Shown: in pieces, positions 34,342 to 41,319 of the stretch
Layout: the number at the start of each line of letters is the position of its first letter
Position numbering within the stretch: position 1 is the first letter of the stretch
NCBI GenBank assembly: GCA_004020315.1
Contig: SAQG01000046.1
Location: forward strand, 1 to 41,353
Length of the DNA: 41,353 nt
DNA from: Mesorhizobium sp.
GTDB lineage: Bacteria; Pseudomonadota; Alphaproteobacteria; Rhizobiales; Rhizobiaceae
Reading direction: 5' to 3'
Program-made: the position numbers and the translations under genes
Notes under the pieces: generated by a model
Seen by the model: only the letters and a program-made list of their open reading frames with translations
What the model was told of the DNA's origin: nothing
Database searches by the model: none

Positions 34342-34704
34342 TCAGGCCGCCTGCAGCATCTTTTCGACCTCGTTGACGAGGTCGCGCAGATGGAACGGCT
34401 TCGACAGCACCTTGGCGTCTTTCGGGGCCTTGGAATCCGGATTGAGCGCAACGGCGGCGAAGCCGGTGATGAACATGACCTTGAGATCGGGATCGATCTC
34501 GGTGGCGCGGCGTGCGAGTTCTATGCCGTCCATCTCCGGCATGACGATGTCGGTCAAGAGCAGAGAGAAAGGCTCTTCGCGCAACCGCTCATAGGCGCTG
34601 GCGCCATTGTCGAAATCGCTGACCTGGTAACCGGCACGCTCCAAAGCCTTGACGAGGAATCGGCGCATGTCGTCGTCGTCTTCCGCCAGTAGAATGCGTG
34701 CCAT
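34342..34704 (-). CDS. cpdR: CpdR, single-domain response regulator controlling ClpXP proteolysis
   Basis: A 120-residue receiver domain with no output domain. Phospho-acceptor Asp52 (LLTDIVMPEMDG), acidic pocket Asp9/Asp10 (LLAEDDDDM), Thr80 and Lys102 (LSKPF) are all present. The sequence ALERAGYQVSDFDNGASAYE and FITGFAAVALNPDSKAPKDA is characteristic of CpdR. In Caulobacter and Sinorhizobium unphosphorylated CpdR helps deliver cell-cycle substrates to ClpXP at the pole and is phosphorylated through CckA-ChpT. Divergent from an amidohydrolase gene. Confidence 0.95.
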   Translation of the reverse strand: MARILLAEDDDDMRRFLVKALERAGYQVSDFDNGASAYERLREEPFSLLLTDIVMPEMDGIELARRATEIDPDLKVMFITGFAAVALNPDSKAPKDAKVLSKPFHLRDLVNEVEKMLQAA

Positions 34705-34790
34705 CTTATCCCGTCCGAATCACCCGTCCGAGCTGCCGTGGGGCAGCCCGTTAACCATCCTGTATATGAGGAGGTGACGGTAAACATCAA

Positions 34791-35807
34791 GTGAACGATA
34801 AAGGGCCCGATCCGCATTTAACAAAGCGGTCCGGAGGCCGAAACGCTGGACATGCGGCCGGTGAGGTGGCACTTTCGAACCATGATACATTGGTGTTTCC
34901 GGGTTCGTTCAAATTGAAAACGGCAGCCGAGGATTTTTCGGTCGTTCCCCCCTTCGAAATCCGGTCGGGCGCCGAACAGCGCGTCCCCTTCCTCTTCAAT
35001 TCGCCGCATAGCGGCCGTCATTATCCGGACCGGTTCCTGGCCATGGCAAGGTTGGACCGAAACGCCATCCGCCGCTCCGAAGATTGCTATGTCGACGAAT
35101 TGTTCGGTGGCGCCGTTGCGCTCGGCGCGCCGATGCTGGCGGCAAACTTCCCGCGCGCCTATCTCGACGTAAACCGGGAGCCCTGGGAACTCGATCCGCG
35201 CATGTTCGCCGAACCCGTGCCGTCCTTCTGCAACATCCGCTCGGCGCGCGTGGCCGGCGGGCTTGGCACCGTGCCCAAGCTGGTGGGAGAAGGGCTCGAG
35301 ATCTATGCCGGCCGCTTGCCGCTGGCGGAAGCCGTCGCGCGTATCGAGGCGGTCTACAAGCCTTATCACGAGACGCTGAAACGGCTTTTGACCAGGACCC
35401 ATGCGCGGTTCGGCTTTGCCGTGCTGATCGATTGCCACTCGATGCCGGCGAGCATCAGGGTCGGCGACAGCGGTGTGCGGCCCGACTTCATCATCGGCGA
35501 CCGTTTCGGCATGTCCGCCTCGGCAGCGTTGACCGAGACGGCGATCGGCCTGCTCATCGGCATGGGCTATACCGTCGCCCATAACAAGCCCTACGCCGGA
35601 GGCTTCATCACCGAGCACTATGGCCGCCCCGTGCGCCATCTCCATGCACTGCAGATCGAGGTCAATCGCGGGCTTTACATGAACGAGCGGACGTTCCAGA
35701 AATCCGCCGGCTTCGATGCGCTCGCCGACGATCTGGCGCAATTCTCGGCCGACCTGATGGCGATGCCCGATCACGATTTTATCGATCTGCCGCTTGCCGC
35801 CGAATGA
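34791..35807 (+). CDS. N-formylglutamate amidohydrolase family protein
   Basis: A 338-residue FGase-family hydrolase. Conserved elements: FLFNSPHSGRHYP (68-79), DCHSMPAS in the middle, PDFIIGDRFG, NKPYAGGFITEHYGRP and HALQIEVNRGLYM. It is only distantly similar to the paralogue at 1137-1958. The start used is a GTG at 34791, with GAGGAGG rather far upstream (about 14 nt); a GTG at 34866 is an alternative that would remove an unconserved leader. Orthologues adjoin cpdR in other Rhizobiales as I recall; the physiological substrate there is unclear. Confidence 0.85.
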   Translation: MNDKGPDPHLTKRSGGRNAGHAAGEVALSNHDTLVFPGSFKLKTAAEDFSVVPPFEIRSGAEQRVPFLFNSPHSGRHYPDRFLAMARLDRNAIRRSEDCYVDELFGGAVALGAPMLAANFPRAYLDVNREPWELDPRMFAEPVPSFCNIRSARVAGGLGTVPKLVGEGLEIYAGRLPLAEAVARIEAVYKPYHETLKRLLTRTHARFGFAVLIDCHSMPASIRVGDSGVRPDFIIGDRFGMSASAALTETAIGLLIGMGYTVAHNKPYAGGFITEHYGRPVRHLHALQIEVNRGLYMNERTFQKSAGFDALADDLAQFSADLMAMPDHDFIDLPLAAE

Positions 35808-35920
35808 TACGTCAAATCGGAATCGATTTTTATACGGGATTCTGCGTCAGATAAGCGATATTGCGCCAGAAAAGGGTCAACCTGCGGGTCGGGGACGCGC
35901 AATCGGCTGGATGCCGCGCC

Positions 35921-36005
35921 AAAAAAAGACCGCATCGTTTGCACGACACGGTCGAAGTCTAGGGAGGAAACGCCCAAGGAGGGCATGGACAGGAAAACCT
36001 GTCCG
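35921..36005 (-). ncRNA. Trans-acting sRNA with anti-Shine-Dalgarno motifs (candidate EcpR1-like)
   Basis: A complete small-RNA gene of about 85 nt on the minus strand. Hairpin 1 is GGACAGG/CCTGTCC with a 4-nt loop (36004-35987). Hairpin 2 is GCCC-TCCTT-GGGC (35984-35972), presenting UCCUU in its loop. A single-stranded GTTTCCTCCCTAGACTT (about 35971-35956) carries a second anti-Shine-Dalgarno CCUCC. Hairpin 3 (35953-35928) is an 11-bp stem including two G-T pairs, GCAA tetraloop and a seven-T tail (35927-35921): a textbook Rho-independent terminator. A strong promoter precedes it. The architecture resembles rhizobial anti-SD sRNAs (EcpR1, alpha-r14/NfeR1). The neighbourhood of cpdR makes EcpR1, which targets dnaA and gcrA in Sinorhizobium, a tempting identity; homology could not be verified. 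Confidence 0.82.
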
Positions 36006-36011
36006 AGAACA

Positions 36012-36039
36012 AATCTATTGTGCGATGCACAAATGTCAA
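36012..36039 (-). promoter_or_regulatory. Sigma-70 promoter of the sRNA
   Basis: On the minus strand a perfect TTGACA (complement of 36034-36039) and TAGATT (complement of 36012-36017) are separated by 16 bp. Transcription would start near 36005, at the foot of the first sRNA hairpin. Confidence 0.8.
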
Positions 36040-36058
36040 GCCGCCGAACGGCTTTTTT
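36038..36058 (+). terminator. Rightward Rho-independent terminator
   Basis: AAGCCG-CCGAA-CGGCTT followed by TTTT. It would stop transcripts coming from the amidohydrolase gene, and it overlaps the -35 element of the opposing sRNA promoter. Confidence 0.6.
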
Positions 36059-36208
36059 AATTCACTGTGATGTGGAAACGGATTTCGAGGGCGCCAGCGT
36101 TGCATCCGAGCAACAGTTGTCGATGCGCAAAAGTCCCGCACGCCCTTGTTTTGATGGAAATCCACAGGCAAACGATGGTTCCAGCACGCTACAACGCGGG
36201 AGAATCAG

Positions 36209-36982
36209 TTGGACATCAGCATCGATTTCATGCGGCGCATCGCGCATGCCGCCGCGGCCGAAACCTTGCCGCGCTTCCGCAGCCAAGGCGTGGTCGCCAA
36301 CAAGGAGCAAGGCAGCTTCGACCCAGTCACCGAGGCCGACCGCGAGGCCGAGCGGGTCATCCGGGCGCTTATATCAGCAGAATATCCCGATCATGGCATC
36401 CTCGGCGAGGAGCATGGCAGCGAGAATATTTCCAGCAGGCATATCTGGGTGATCGATCCGATCGACGGCACGCGCGCCTTCATTTCCGGCCTGCCGGTGT
36501 GGGGAACATTGGTCGGGCTGACGGTTGACGGCGATGCCGTTGCCGGCATGATGTCGCAGCCCTTCACCGGCGAGCTTTTCTACGCCAACGCTTCCGGGGC
36601 CCATTATGAAGGCCCGGGCGGACCGCGAAGGCTGACAACACGCAAGACGGCAAGCCTCGCCGAGGCGACGCTGTTCACCACCACGCCGGCACTGTTCAAG
36701 GGCGACGCGCGCCTGCGCTACGACCTGTTCGAGCGGCAGGTCCAGCTCGCCCGCTACGGCACCGACTGCTATGCCTTCGCCATGGTCGCGGCGGGAAGCG
36801 TCGACATCGTCGCCGACCCCGGTTTGAAACCCTACGATATCGTCGCGCTGATCCCGATCATCGAGAAGGCCGGTGGCGTCGTCACCACCTTCGAAGGCGG
36901 ACCGGCGGAAAGGGGCGGCGACATCCTGGCTGCGGCAACGCCGGAGCTTCATGCCGCCGCGATGGCGGCGCTGCGTGGCTGA
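36209..36982 (+). CDS. hisN: Inositol monophosphatase family, probable histidinol-phosphatase
   Basis: A 257-residue Li-sensitive-type phosphatase. Metal-binding blocks are FDPVTEADREAE (Asp44), GEEHG (Glu67/Glu68) and VIDPIDGTRAFISGLP (Asp83, Asp86); the C-terminal PYDIVALIPIIEKAGG holds the last Asp. The RAFISG form rather than NF.HG is typical of HisN/histidinol-phosphatase members. The start is a TTG at 36209 with GGGAGA 6 nt upstream; the only other option is an internal ATG at 36230. It probably performs the histidinol-phosphate step, with general IMPase activity as the alternative. Confidence 0.88.
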   Translation: MDISIDFMRRIAHAAAAETLPRFRSQGVVANKEQGSFDPVTEADREAERVIRALISAEYPDHGILGEEHGSENISSRHIWVIDPIDGTRAFISGLPVWGTLVGLTVDGDAVAGMMSQPFTGELFYANASGAHYEGPGGPRRLTTRKTASLAEATLFTTTPALFKGDARLRYDLFERQVQLARYGTDCYAFAMVAAGSVDIVADPGLKPYDIVALIPIIEKAGGVVTTFEGGPAERGGDILAAATPELHAAAMAALRG

Positions 36983-37101
36983 ACCGGCCGGGCAGCTGGC
37001 CATTACGGTCCAAGGTGTCCACGGCGACGATAGCCCACGCTCCTGACGGGAGGGTGTCAGCAGCTCTCGGCTATGGAGACAATGTCACGGGAGGGAATCA
37101 C

Positions 37102-37644
37102 ATGCCGACGCAGTCAACACCCAGCCATTCCGAAGATGCGCCGGCAGAAAATGCTCCGGCAGAAAATGCTCCAGTAGATGGCCGGGCCGATTTCGATTTC
37201 TTCTTCGGACACTGGAACGTCAGCCATCGAAGGTTGCAGAAGCGCCTGCAGGACGACACGAACTGGGATGTGTTTGGCGGGACATGCGACGTGCGCCCGA
37301 TCCTTGGTGGCCTCGGCAATGTCGACGACAATGTGATTGAATTGCCCGGCGACGCCTATCGCGCCGCCACGCTGCGGACGTTCGATCCGGCGGCGAGACG
37401 ATGGTCGATCTGGTGGATCGACGGCCGCAACTCGGCAACCATCGATGTTCCGATGCGCGGCACCTTCGAAGCAGGCGTCGGCACGTTTCTATGCGAAGAC
37501 GTCTTCGACGGACGCAATATCCAGGTTCACTTTCTCTGGTCGCGGATCACTGAAAAATCGGCGCGCTGGGAGCAGGCTTTTTCACCGGATGGCGGCAAGA
37601 CCTGGGAAACCAACTGGATCATGGATTTCGCCCGGCAGGTATAG
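37102..37644 (+). CDS. DUF1579-like conserved hypothetical protein
   Basis: A 180-residue protein. After a low-complexity N-terminal tail with a 15-bp tandem duplication (PAENAPAENAP, 37141-37170) comes FDFFFGHWNVSHRRLQKRL, then repeated beta-strand-like segments (LRTFDPAARRWSIWWIDGR, MRGTFEAGVGTFLCEDVF, FLWSRITEKSARWEQAFSPD), the pattern of small calycin-type beta barrels related to DUF1579. The start at 37102 has GGGAGGGA upstream; an earlier GTG-like start at 37015 is less likely. Function unknown. Confidence 0.75.
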   Translation: MPTQSTPSHSEDAPAENAPAENAPVDGRADFDFFFGHWNVSHRRLQKRLQDDTNWDVFGGTCDVRPILGGLGNVDDNVIELPGDAYRAATLRTFDPAARRWSIWWIDGRNSATIDVPMRGTFEAGVGTFLCEDVFDGRNIQVHFLWSRITEKSARWEQAFSPDGGKTWETNWIMDFARQV

Positions 37645-37737
37645 GCCGACGATCGAGTTGGCAGGCTTTTTTTTCAAGCCGAGCATCGGCTTCAACGATC
37701 TGGAGCGGTCTTTGCGCGTCTGGTGGAAGTGCGGCAC

Positions 37738-38712
37738 TCAGGCCGTGTCGTCGCTTCCCGGGATGAAGGCATCGAAGGCGGCAAAGAACTGCTCGCGATA
37801 GAAGTCGGCCTCCTGCAATATTTCATGGCGTGCGCCATCGATCACCAGCAGCGAACCGAGGCGCAGACGTCTGGTGTAGGTTTCCACCGCCTTGGTCGAG
37901 ACGACCTGGTCGGCGCCTGCGGCGATCACCAGCAGGGGAACCTGGATCCTGGCCATGAAGGCGGGATCGCTGACGGCCTCGGAGGCCTCCGCCGCCGCTT
38001 TCAGCCAGCGTATCGTCGGGCCGCCGAGCGCCAGCTGAGGGTAGGTTTCGTAGATCAGCGTGTTGCGCCGATACCGCTCCGGATCCGATGTCACCATGTT
38101 GGCGGCAAAGGGTATGGTTCTTCTGGGCCGCGGACCCCAGGCGGCATAAAGCTTGCCAAGGCCCAGCAAACAGAACAGCGAGCAGACGCGGCGAACGGTG
38201 GTTGTCGAGACCGGCAGGTCGGGTACGGCCAGGAATGGCGCGATCAGCACCATTCGCCTTACGCGGTTCAACATCGACGGCGCGGCGAGCAGCGTAATCA
38301 CCGCCCCAGCCGAATGGGCCAATATGTAATACGGCCCCCGGCAGTCGGGCAGCACGATCTCCTCGAAAAACTGTTCCAGGTCGCCGGTGTAGTCGAAGAA
38401 GCTCCGGACATAGCCGCGCTCGCGATCGCTGATCAGCCGGTCGGAACCGCCCTGGCCGCGCCAGTCGAAGGTGGCAACGCCAAAGCCGCGGTCGGCGAGA
38501 TTGCGGATGGTCTCGAAATACTTTTCGATGCACTCGTTGCGGCCGGTCAAGACGACCACGGTGCCCTTCATCGGGCGGGCAACGGCGGGAAAGAGGCCAT
38601 AACGGATCTTCTTGCCGTCGCGCGTGGTGAAGAACCCACCGGCCGCATTTTCCGGTAGCGGATTGCCCGGAATTTCGCAGAAGAGGGGAATTTCGTTGAG
38701 GAGGTCCGTCAT
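37738..38712 (-). CDS. Alpha/beta hydrolase, lysophospholipase-like (PldB type)
   Basis: A 324-residue serine hydrolase of the Hydrolase_4 group. FTTRDGKKIRYGLFP opens the core; FDWRGQGGSDR is the oxyanion-side loop; the nucleophile motif is AHSAGA, in place of the usual GHSMGG, with the serine kept. The acid is in VIAAGADQVVS and the His in DGARHEIL. The start at 38712 (MTDLLNEIP) was chosen because relatives begin here; upstream codons read through an intergenic repeat region. Substrate probably a monoacyl lipid; inferred. Confidence 0.88.
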   Translation of the reverse strand: MTDLLNEIPLFCEIPGNPLPENAAGGFFTTRDGKKIRYGLFPAVARPMKGTVVVLTGRNECIEKYFETIRNLADRGFGVATFDWRGQGGSDRLISDRERGYVRSFFDYTGDLEQFFEEIVLPDCRGPYYILAHSAGAVITLLAAPSMLNRVRRMVLIAPFLAVPDLPVSTTTVRRVCSLFCLLGLGKLYAAWGPRPRRTIPFAANMVTSDPERYRRNTLIYETYPQLALGGPTIRWLKAAAEASEAVSDPAFMARIQVPLLVIAAGADQVVSTKAVETYTRRLRLGSLLVIDGARHEILQEADFYREQFFAAFDAFIPGSDDTA

Positions 38713-38922
38713 TCGCGCTGCGTTTGTGTGTCGCTGCCTGCAGGGCGCAAGCTTTGGTAGGCATAGACGCCCATGCAGCAAAAGCAAAGGAATTCCGGAG
38801 GCGTTGGAAAGGCTGAACGAGGCCCAGCGAGTGAGGCCGAAAGCAGCTTGCGGCATGCTTCCGGCCTCCGTCGATCCGGGAGGAAGGGACGTTACACCCG
38901 GTCGGCCTCGTTGCGGCATCTC

Positions 38923-38970
38923 GCGCATGGCGTCGAAAATCGCCCCCGATTTTCGCTGTGCATCATGCGC
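38923..38970. repeat. Nested palindromic intergenic repeat
   Basis: An outer GCGCATG (38923-38929) / CATGCGC (38964-38970) encloses a perfect 9-bp stem CGAAAATCG-CCCC-CGATTTTCG (38934-38955). It is followed by CAAAGTGTTACAGCG and TTTGCGCGTC, a sequence common between genes in Rhizobiales. The remainder of 38713-39115 holds no convincing gene. Confidence 0.7.
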
Positions 38971-39115
38971 AATCAAAGTGTTACAGCGTGCTTTGCGCGT
39001 CCGAGAGACGCCCGGCACCGTAACCGCCGCCTGTTCCTTGATCCTGGAAGCAGTCTAGCGCGACTTAGCTGAACGTCCGCCGAAGCTGCGGTTCATCTGC
39101 CGTTCATCGAGAAAT

Positions 39116-39144
39116 CTTGAAATGCTTTCACGTGTTCCCCAAAT
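39116..39144 (+). promoter_or_regulatory. RpoH (sigma-32-type) heat-shock promoter
   Basis: CTTGAA (39116-39121), a 15-bp spacer and CCCCAAAT (39137-39144) match the heat-shock sigma factor consensus CTTGAA-N13-17-CCCCATNT. It lies about 105 bp before the Hsp20 start codon, leaving room for a thermosensing leader. Confidence 0.8.
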
Positions 39145-39151
39145 GTCTGTT

Positions 39152-39249
39152 GCGGCCGCCAATGTCGGGGCCGCTGGCCTATCCGGAACGCCGTCACGGG
39201 TTTCGTACCGGCCATACGCAAACCTTGTTGCTCAACAGGAGAACACACT
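39152..39249 (+). promoter_or_regulatory. ROSE-like RNA thermometer in the hsp20 leader
   Basis: The leader folds into at least three hairpins: GCGGCC/GGCCGC (39152-39174), CGG/CCG around GTTTCGTA (39197-39211), and a terminal one in which CCTTGTT pairs with AACAGG of the ribosome site (39223-39239, loop GCTC, one bulged T). UUGCU facing AGGAG is the hallmark of rhizobial ROSE elements. Heating would open the last hairpin and free the ribosome site for translation. Confidence 0.72.
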
Positions 39250-39717
39250 ATGCGTCACGTTGATTTTTCCCCGCTCTATCGTTCGACCGTCGGTTTCGAC
39301 CGGCTGTTCACCATGCTCGATTCGCTTGCGCAGCCCGAAGGTGCGCAGACCTATCCGCCCTACAACATCGAGCGCACCGGTGAGGATTCCTATCGCATCT
39401 CGATGGCGGTCGCCGGCTTCTCGGACGACGAGCTCTCGATCGAAGCTCACCGCAACGTTCTGACCGTCAAGGGTGAGCGCAAGGAAGACGGCAATGGCGA
39501 AGGCTCCGAACTGCTCTATCGCGGTATCGCCAGCAGGGCCTTTGAGCGCCGTTTCCAGCTTGCCGACCATGTTGAAGTCGTCGGCGCCTCGCTGAGGAAC
39601 GGCCTGCTCTTCGTCGATCTCAAGCGCAATATTCCCGAGGAACTGAAGCCCCGCAAGATCGCGATCACCGCGTCTTCGGCGAAGGCCAAGCAGATCGAGG
39701 CCAAGACCGCCGCGTAA
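39250..39717 (+). CDS. ibpA: Small heat shock protein Hsp20 (IbpA-like)
   Basis: A 155-residue alpha-crystallin-type chaperone that holds unfolding proteins. The N-terminal MRHVDFSPLYRSTVGFDRLF is typical of rhizobial class A Hsp20/IbpA. The alpha-crystallin domain runs from about 37 (YPPYNIERTGEDSYRISMAV) to 135 (NGLLFVDLKRNIPEELKPRK, with the conserved GLL/LKR end). AGGAG at 39237-39241 is the ribosome site, partly buried in the leader hairpin. Regulation appears dual: RpoH promoter plus RNA thermometer. Confidence 0.95.
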   Translation: MRHVDFSPLYRSTVGFDRLFTMLDSLAQPEGAQTYPPYNIERTGEDSYRISMAVAGFSDDELSIEAHRNVLTVKGERKEDGNGEGSELLYRGIASRAFERRFQLADHVEVVGASLRNGLLFVDLKRNIPEELKPRKIAITASSAKAKQIEAKTAA

Positions 39718-39746
39718 GCTGCGTCACCAAGACCACTTCATGGACG

Positions 39747-39774
39747 AAGGGCGGCGCTTCGCGTCGCCCTTTTT
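39747..39774 (+). terminator. Rho-independent terminator of hsp20
   Basis: AAGGGCG / CGCCCTT with an inner GCGCTTCGCGT part, followed by TTTTT. It lies 30 bp after the hsp20 stop. Confidence 0.8.
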
Positions 39775-39790
39775 GATGGATAAGGTGCCG

Positions 39791-40843
39791 CTATCCACGA
39801 ATTAGCTGGCCAAAGCGGTCGACCTCTTCGGCGGTGGTCGCAAAGCTGGTGACGAAACGGTAGAGCGCCTCGTCCTCGCCAATATGGCCGTCGAAGCCAT
39901 GCGGCTTGTGCCAGTCGTAGAAGGCGGCACCAGCCATTTGCACCCTTTCAGCCTCGGCCTTTTTCATCACCGCGAACACTTCGTTTGCTTGCGGCAGCCA
40001 GGCCAGACGCGCCGACGGGGAATCCTCGATCCGCGCGGCAAGGCGTGCTGCCATGGCGTTGGCGTGCCGGGCCGTGTCAAGCCATAGGTCATCCTGGAAA
40101 TAGGCTTCGAACTGCGCAGCGACGAAGCGCGATTTCGAGAACAATTGCGCCGCGCGCTTGCGCAGGAAGGTCAGTTCCCTGGCACGGTCGAGATCGAACA
40201 GCACGATAGCCTCGGCGCACCAGCAGCCGTTCTTGGTGCCGCCGAAGGAGAGGATGTCGATGCCGCCCTTCCAGGTCATCTCCGCCGGTGTTGTGTCGAG
40301 CGCGACCAGTGCATTGGCGAAGCGGGCGCCATCCATGTGCAGCGGCAGTTTGTGATGCTTGGTGATCGCCGCAATCCGGGCAATTTCGTTCAGTGTGTAG
40401 ATGGTGCCGACCTCGGTCGACTGGGTGATCGACACCGCCATCGGGCGCCCGGAATGGACGATTTCAGGCGCAAATCGGCCTACCGCCCTGTCAAGGTTGT
40501 TCGGATCGATCTTGCCCAGCGCACCGTCGACGGCATAGAGCCGTGAGCCGCCGGTAAAGTATTCCGGCGCGCCGCATTCATCCTCAATGACATGCGATTC
40601 TCGATGGCAGAAGGAAATGCCGCCTGATTTGTTATAGGCGGTCAGCGACAGCGAATTGGCAGCGGTGCCGGTCGCCACGAAAAACACCGCAACCTCTCGC
40701 TCGAAGATTTCGTTGAAGCGCTGGTATACGGCCTCATCGAGGGTGCCGTCGCCATAGGCGGTGGAGAAGCCGCCGGCGTGGGTCGACAGACCCGTGGCGA
40801 TGCTGGGATGGGCGCCGGCCCAATTGTCGGAAGCGAAATTCAT
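39791..40843 (-). CDS. ltaE: Low-specificity L-threonine aldolase
   Basis: A 350-residue PLP enzyme that cleaves L-threonine/L-allo-threonine to glycine and acetaldehyde. MNFASDNWAGAHPSI is the family start; the PLP lysine is Lys204 in SFGGTKNG, His84 stacks on the cofactor (CHRESHV), and Asp171 (HMDGAR) contacts the pyridine nitrogen. The start at 40843 matches the family, although the open frame continues upstream into the regulatory region and the ribosome site is weak. Glycine made here could supply one-carbon metabolism. Confidence 0.92.
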   Translation of the reverse strand: MNFASDNWAGAHPSIATGLSTHAGGFSTAYGDGTLDEAVYQRFNEIFEREVAVFFVATGTAANSLSLTAYNKSGGISFCHRESHVIEDECGAPEYFTGGSRLYAVDGALGKIDPNNLDRAVGRFAPEIVHSGRPMAVSITQSTEVGTIYTLNEIARIAAITKHHKLPLHMDGARFANALVALDTTPAEMTWKGGIDILSFGGTKNGCWCAEAIVLFDLDRARELTFLRKRAAQLFSKSRFVAAQFEAYFQDDLWLDTARHANAMAARLAARIEDSPSARLAWLPQANEVFAVMKKAEAERVQMAGAAFYDWHKPHGFDGHIGEDEALYRFVTSFATTAEEVDRFGQLIRG

Positions 40844-41053
40844 GCGTTTGCCTGTGCTGGGGAAAATCGGTGCGACCTTGACCGCTTTCGCCTGCCGCTC
40901 GCAAGTGCCAAGCGGCGGAAAAGCGGTCAAGCCAGCGAGAGGCTGGGATGCGGGCGGACGACCGAAGGTTGCGTTTCGCCGCGGTTGCGCGTAATTTTCT
41001 GTCTCTAGATGCCCAAGATTGTTGTGAATCGGTCTTGTGTGCATCGATAATTT

Positions 41054-41103
41054 CTGTCATAAAAATTTAGGACAGTAGTGCTGTCTTATTTTGTCGCACA
41101 AAA
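41054..41103. promoter_or_regulatory. Clustered palindromes in the divergent intergenic region
   Basis: CTGTC (41054), GACAG (41071) and CTGTC (41081) alternate; TAGGACAGTAGTGCTGTCTTA (41068-41088, one letter over 20 is avoided by reading it as two halves GACAG/CTGTC) is a near-palindrome, followed by TTTTGT-CGC-ACAAAA (41089-41103). They sit between ltaE and the rightward gene and look like operators for one or two dimeric regulators. The rest of 40844-41053 shows no gene. Confidence 0.5.
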
Positions 41104-41195
41104 CAGGCTGGATTGGCGTATCATTGAGCCTCTCCGGCCGTTGCCGCGAGCGACAGGTAGACAGCCTGGCTCTGGCCTGTACGATTGCCGGACGC

Positions 41196-41297
41196 GAACC
41201 AGGCCGCCTGGTTCGGCAAGGATTTCGCAAGACGTGCCGCAAGGATGAGAGGGAAGCTCATGCGCTTCCCAACGGAAACCAGCGCCCTAAGGGGCGC
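41196..41297 (+). promoter_or_regulatory. Structured leader with three tandem hairpins
   Basis: GAACCAGG-CCG-CCTGGTTC (41196-41214), GGGAAGC-TCATGC-GCTTCCC (41251-41270) and GCGCCC-TAAG-GGGCGC (41282-41297) lie in order upstream of the last start codon in the window; ACAGG (41153) and CCTGT (41176) may form a further stem. No known riboswitch consensus was recognised. The leader may control the downstream gene by translation coupling or attenuation. Confidence 0.5.
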
Positions 41298-41319
41298 GGA
41301 ACGGAGGACAGGACGATGA
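41245..41319 (+). CDS. Possible 24-residue leader peptide overlapping the downstream start
   Basis: ATG at 41245 (or ATG at 41260 with GAGGGA 5-6 nt upstream) opens a 24- or 19-residue frame, MRFPTETSALRGAERRTGR from the second ATG, ending in TGA that overlaps the next ATG as ATGA. The second ATG lies in the loop of the second hairpin. The peptide has no run of a regulatory amino acid, although it is arginine-rich. It may couple translation to the next gene, or be a chance frame. Confidence 0.35.
   Translation: MRGKLMRFPTETSALRGAERRTGR

Noticed and set aside
41104..41315. Glycine, SAM-II or cobalamin riboswitch in the leader
   Set aside because: None of the conserved core sequences of these classes could be seen.
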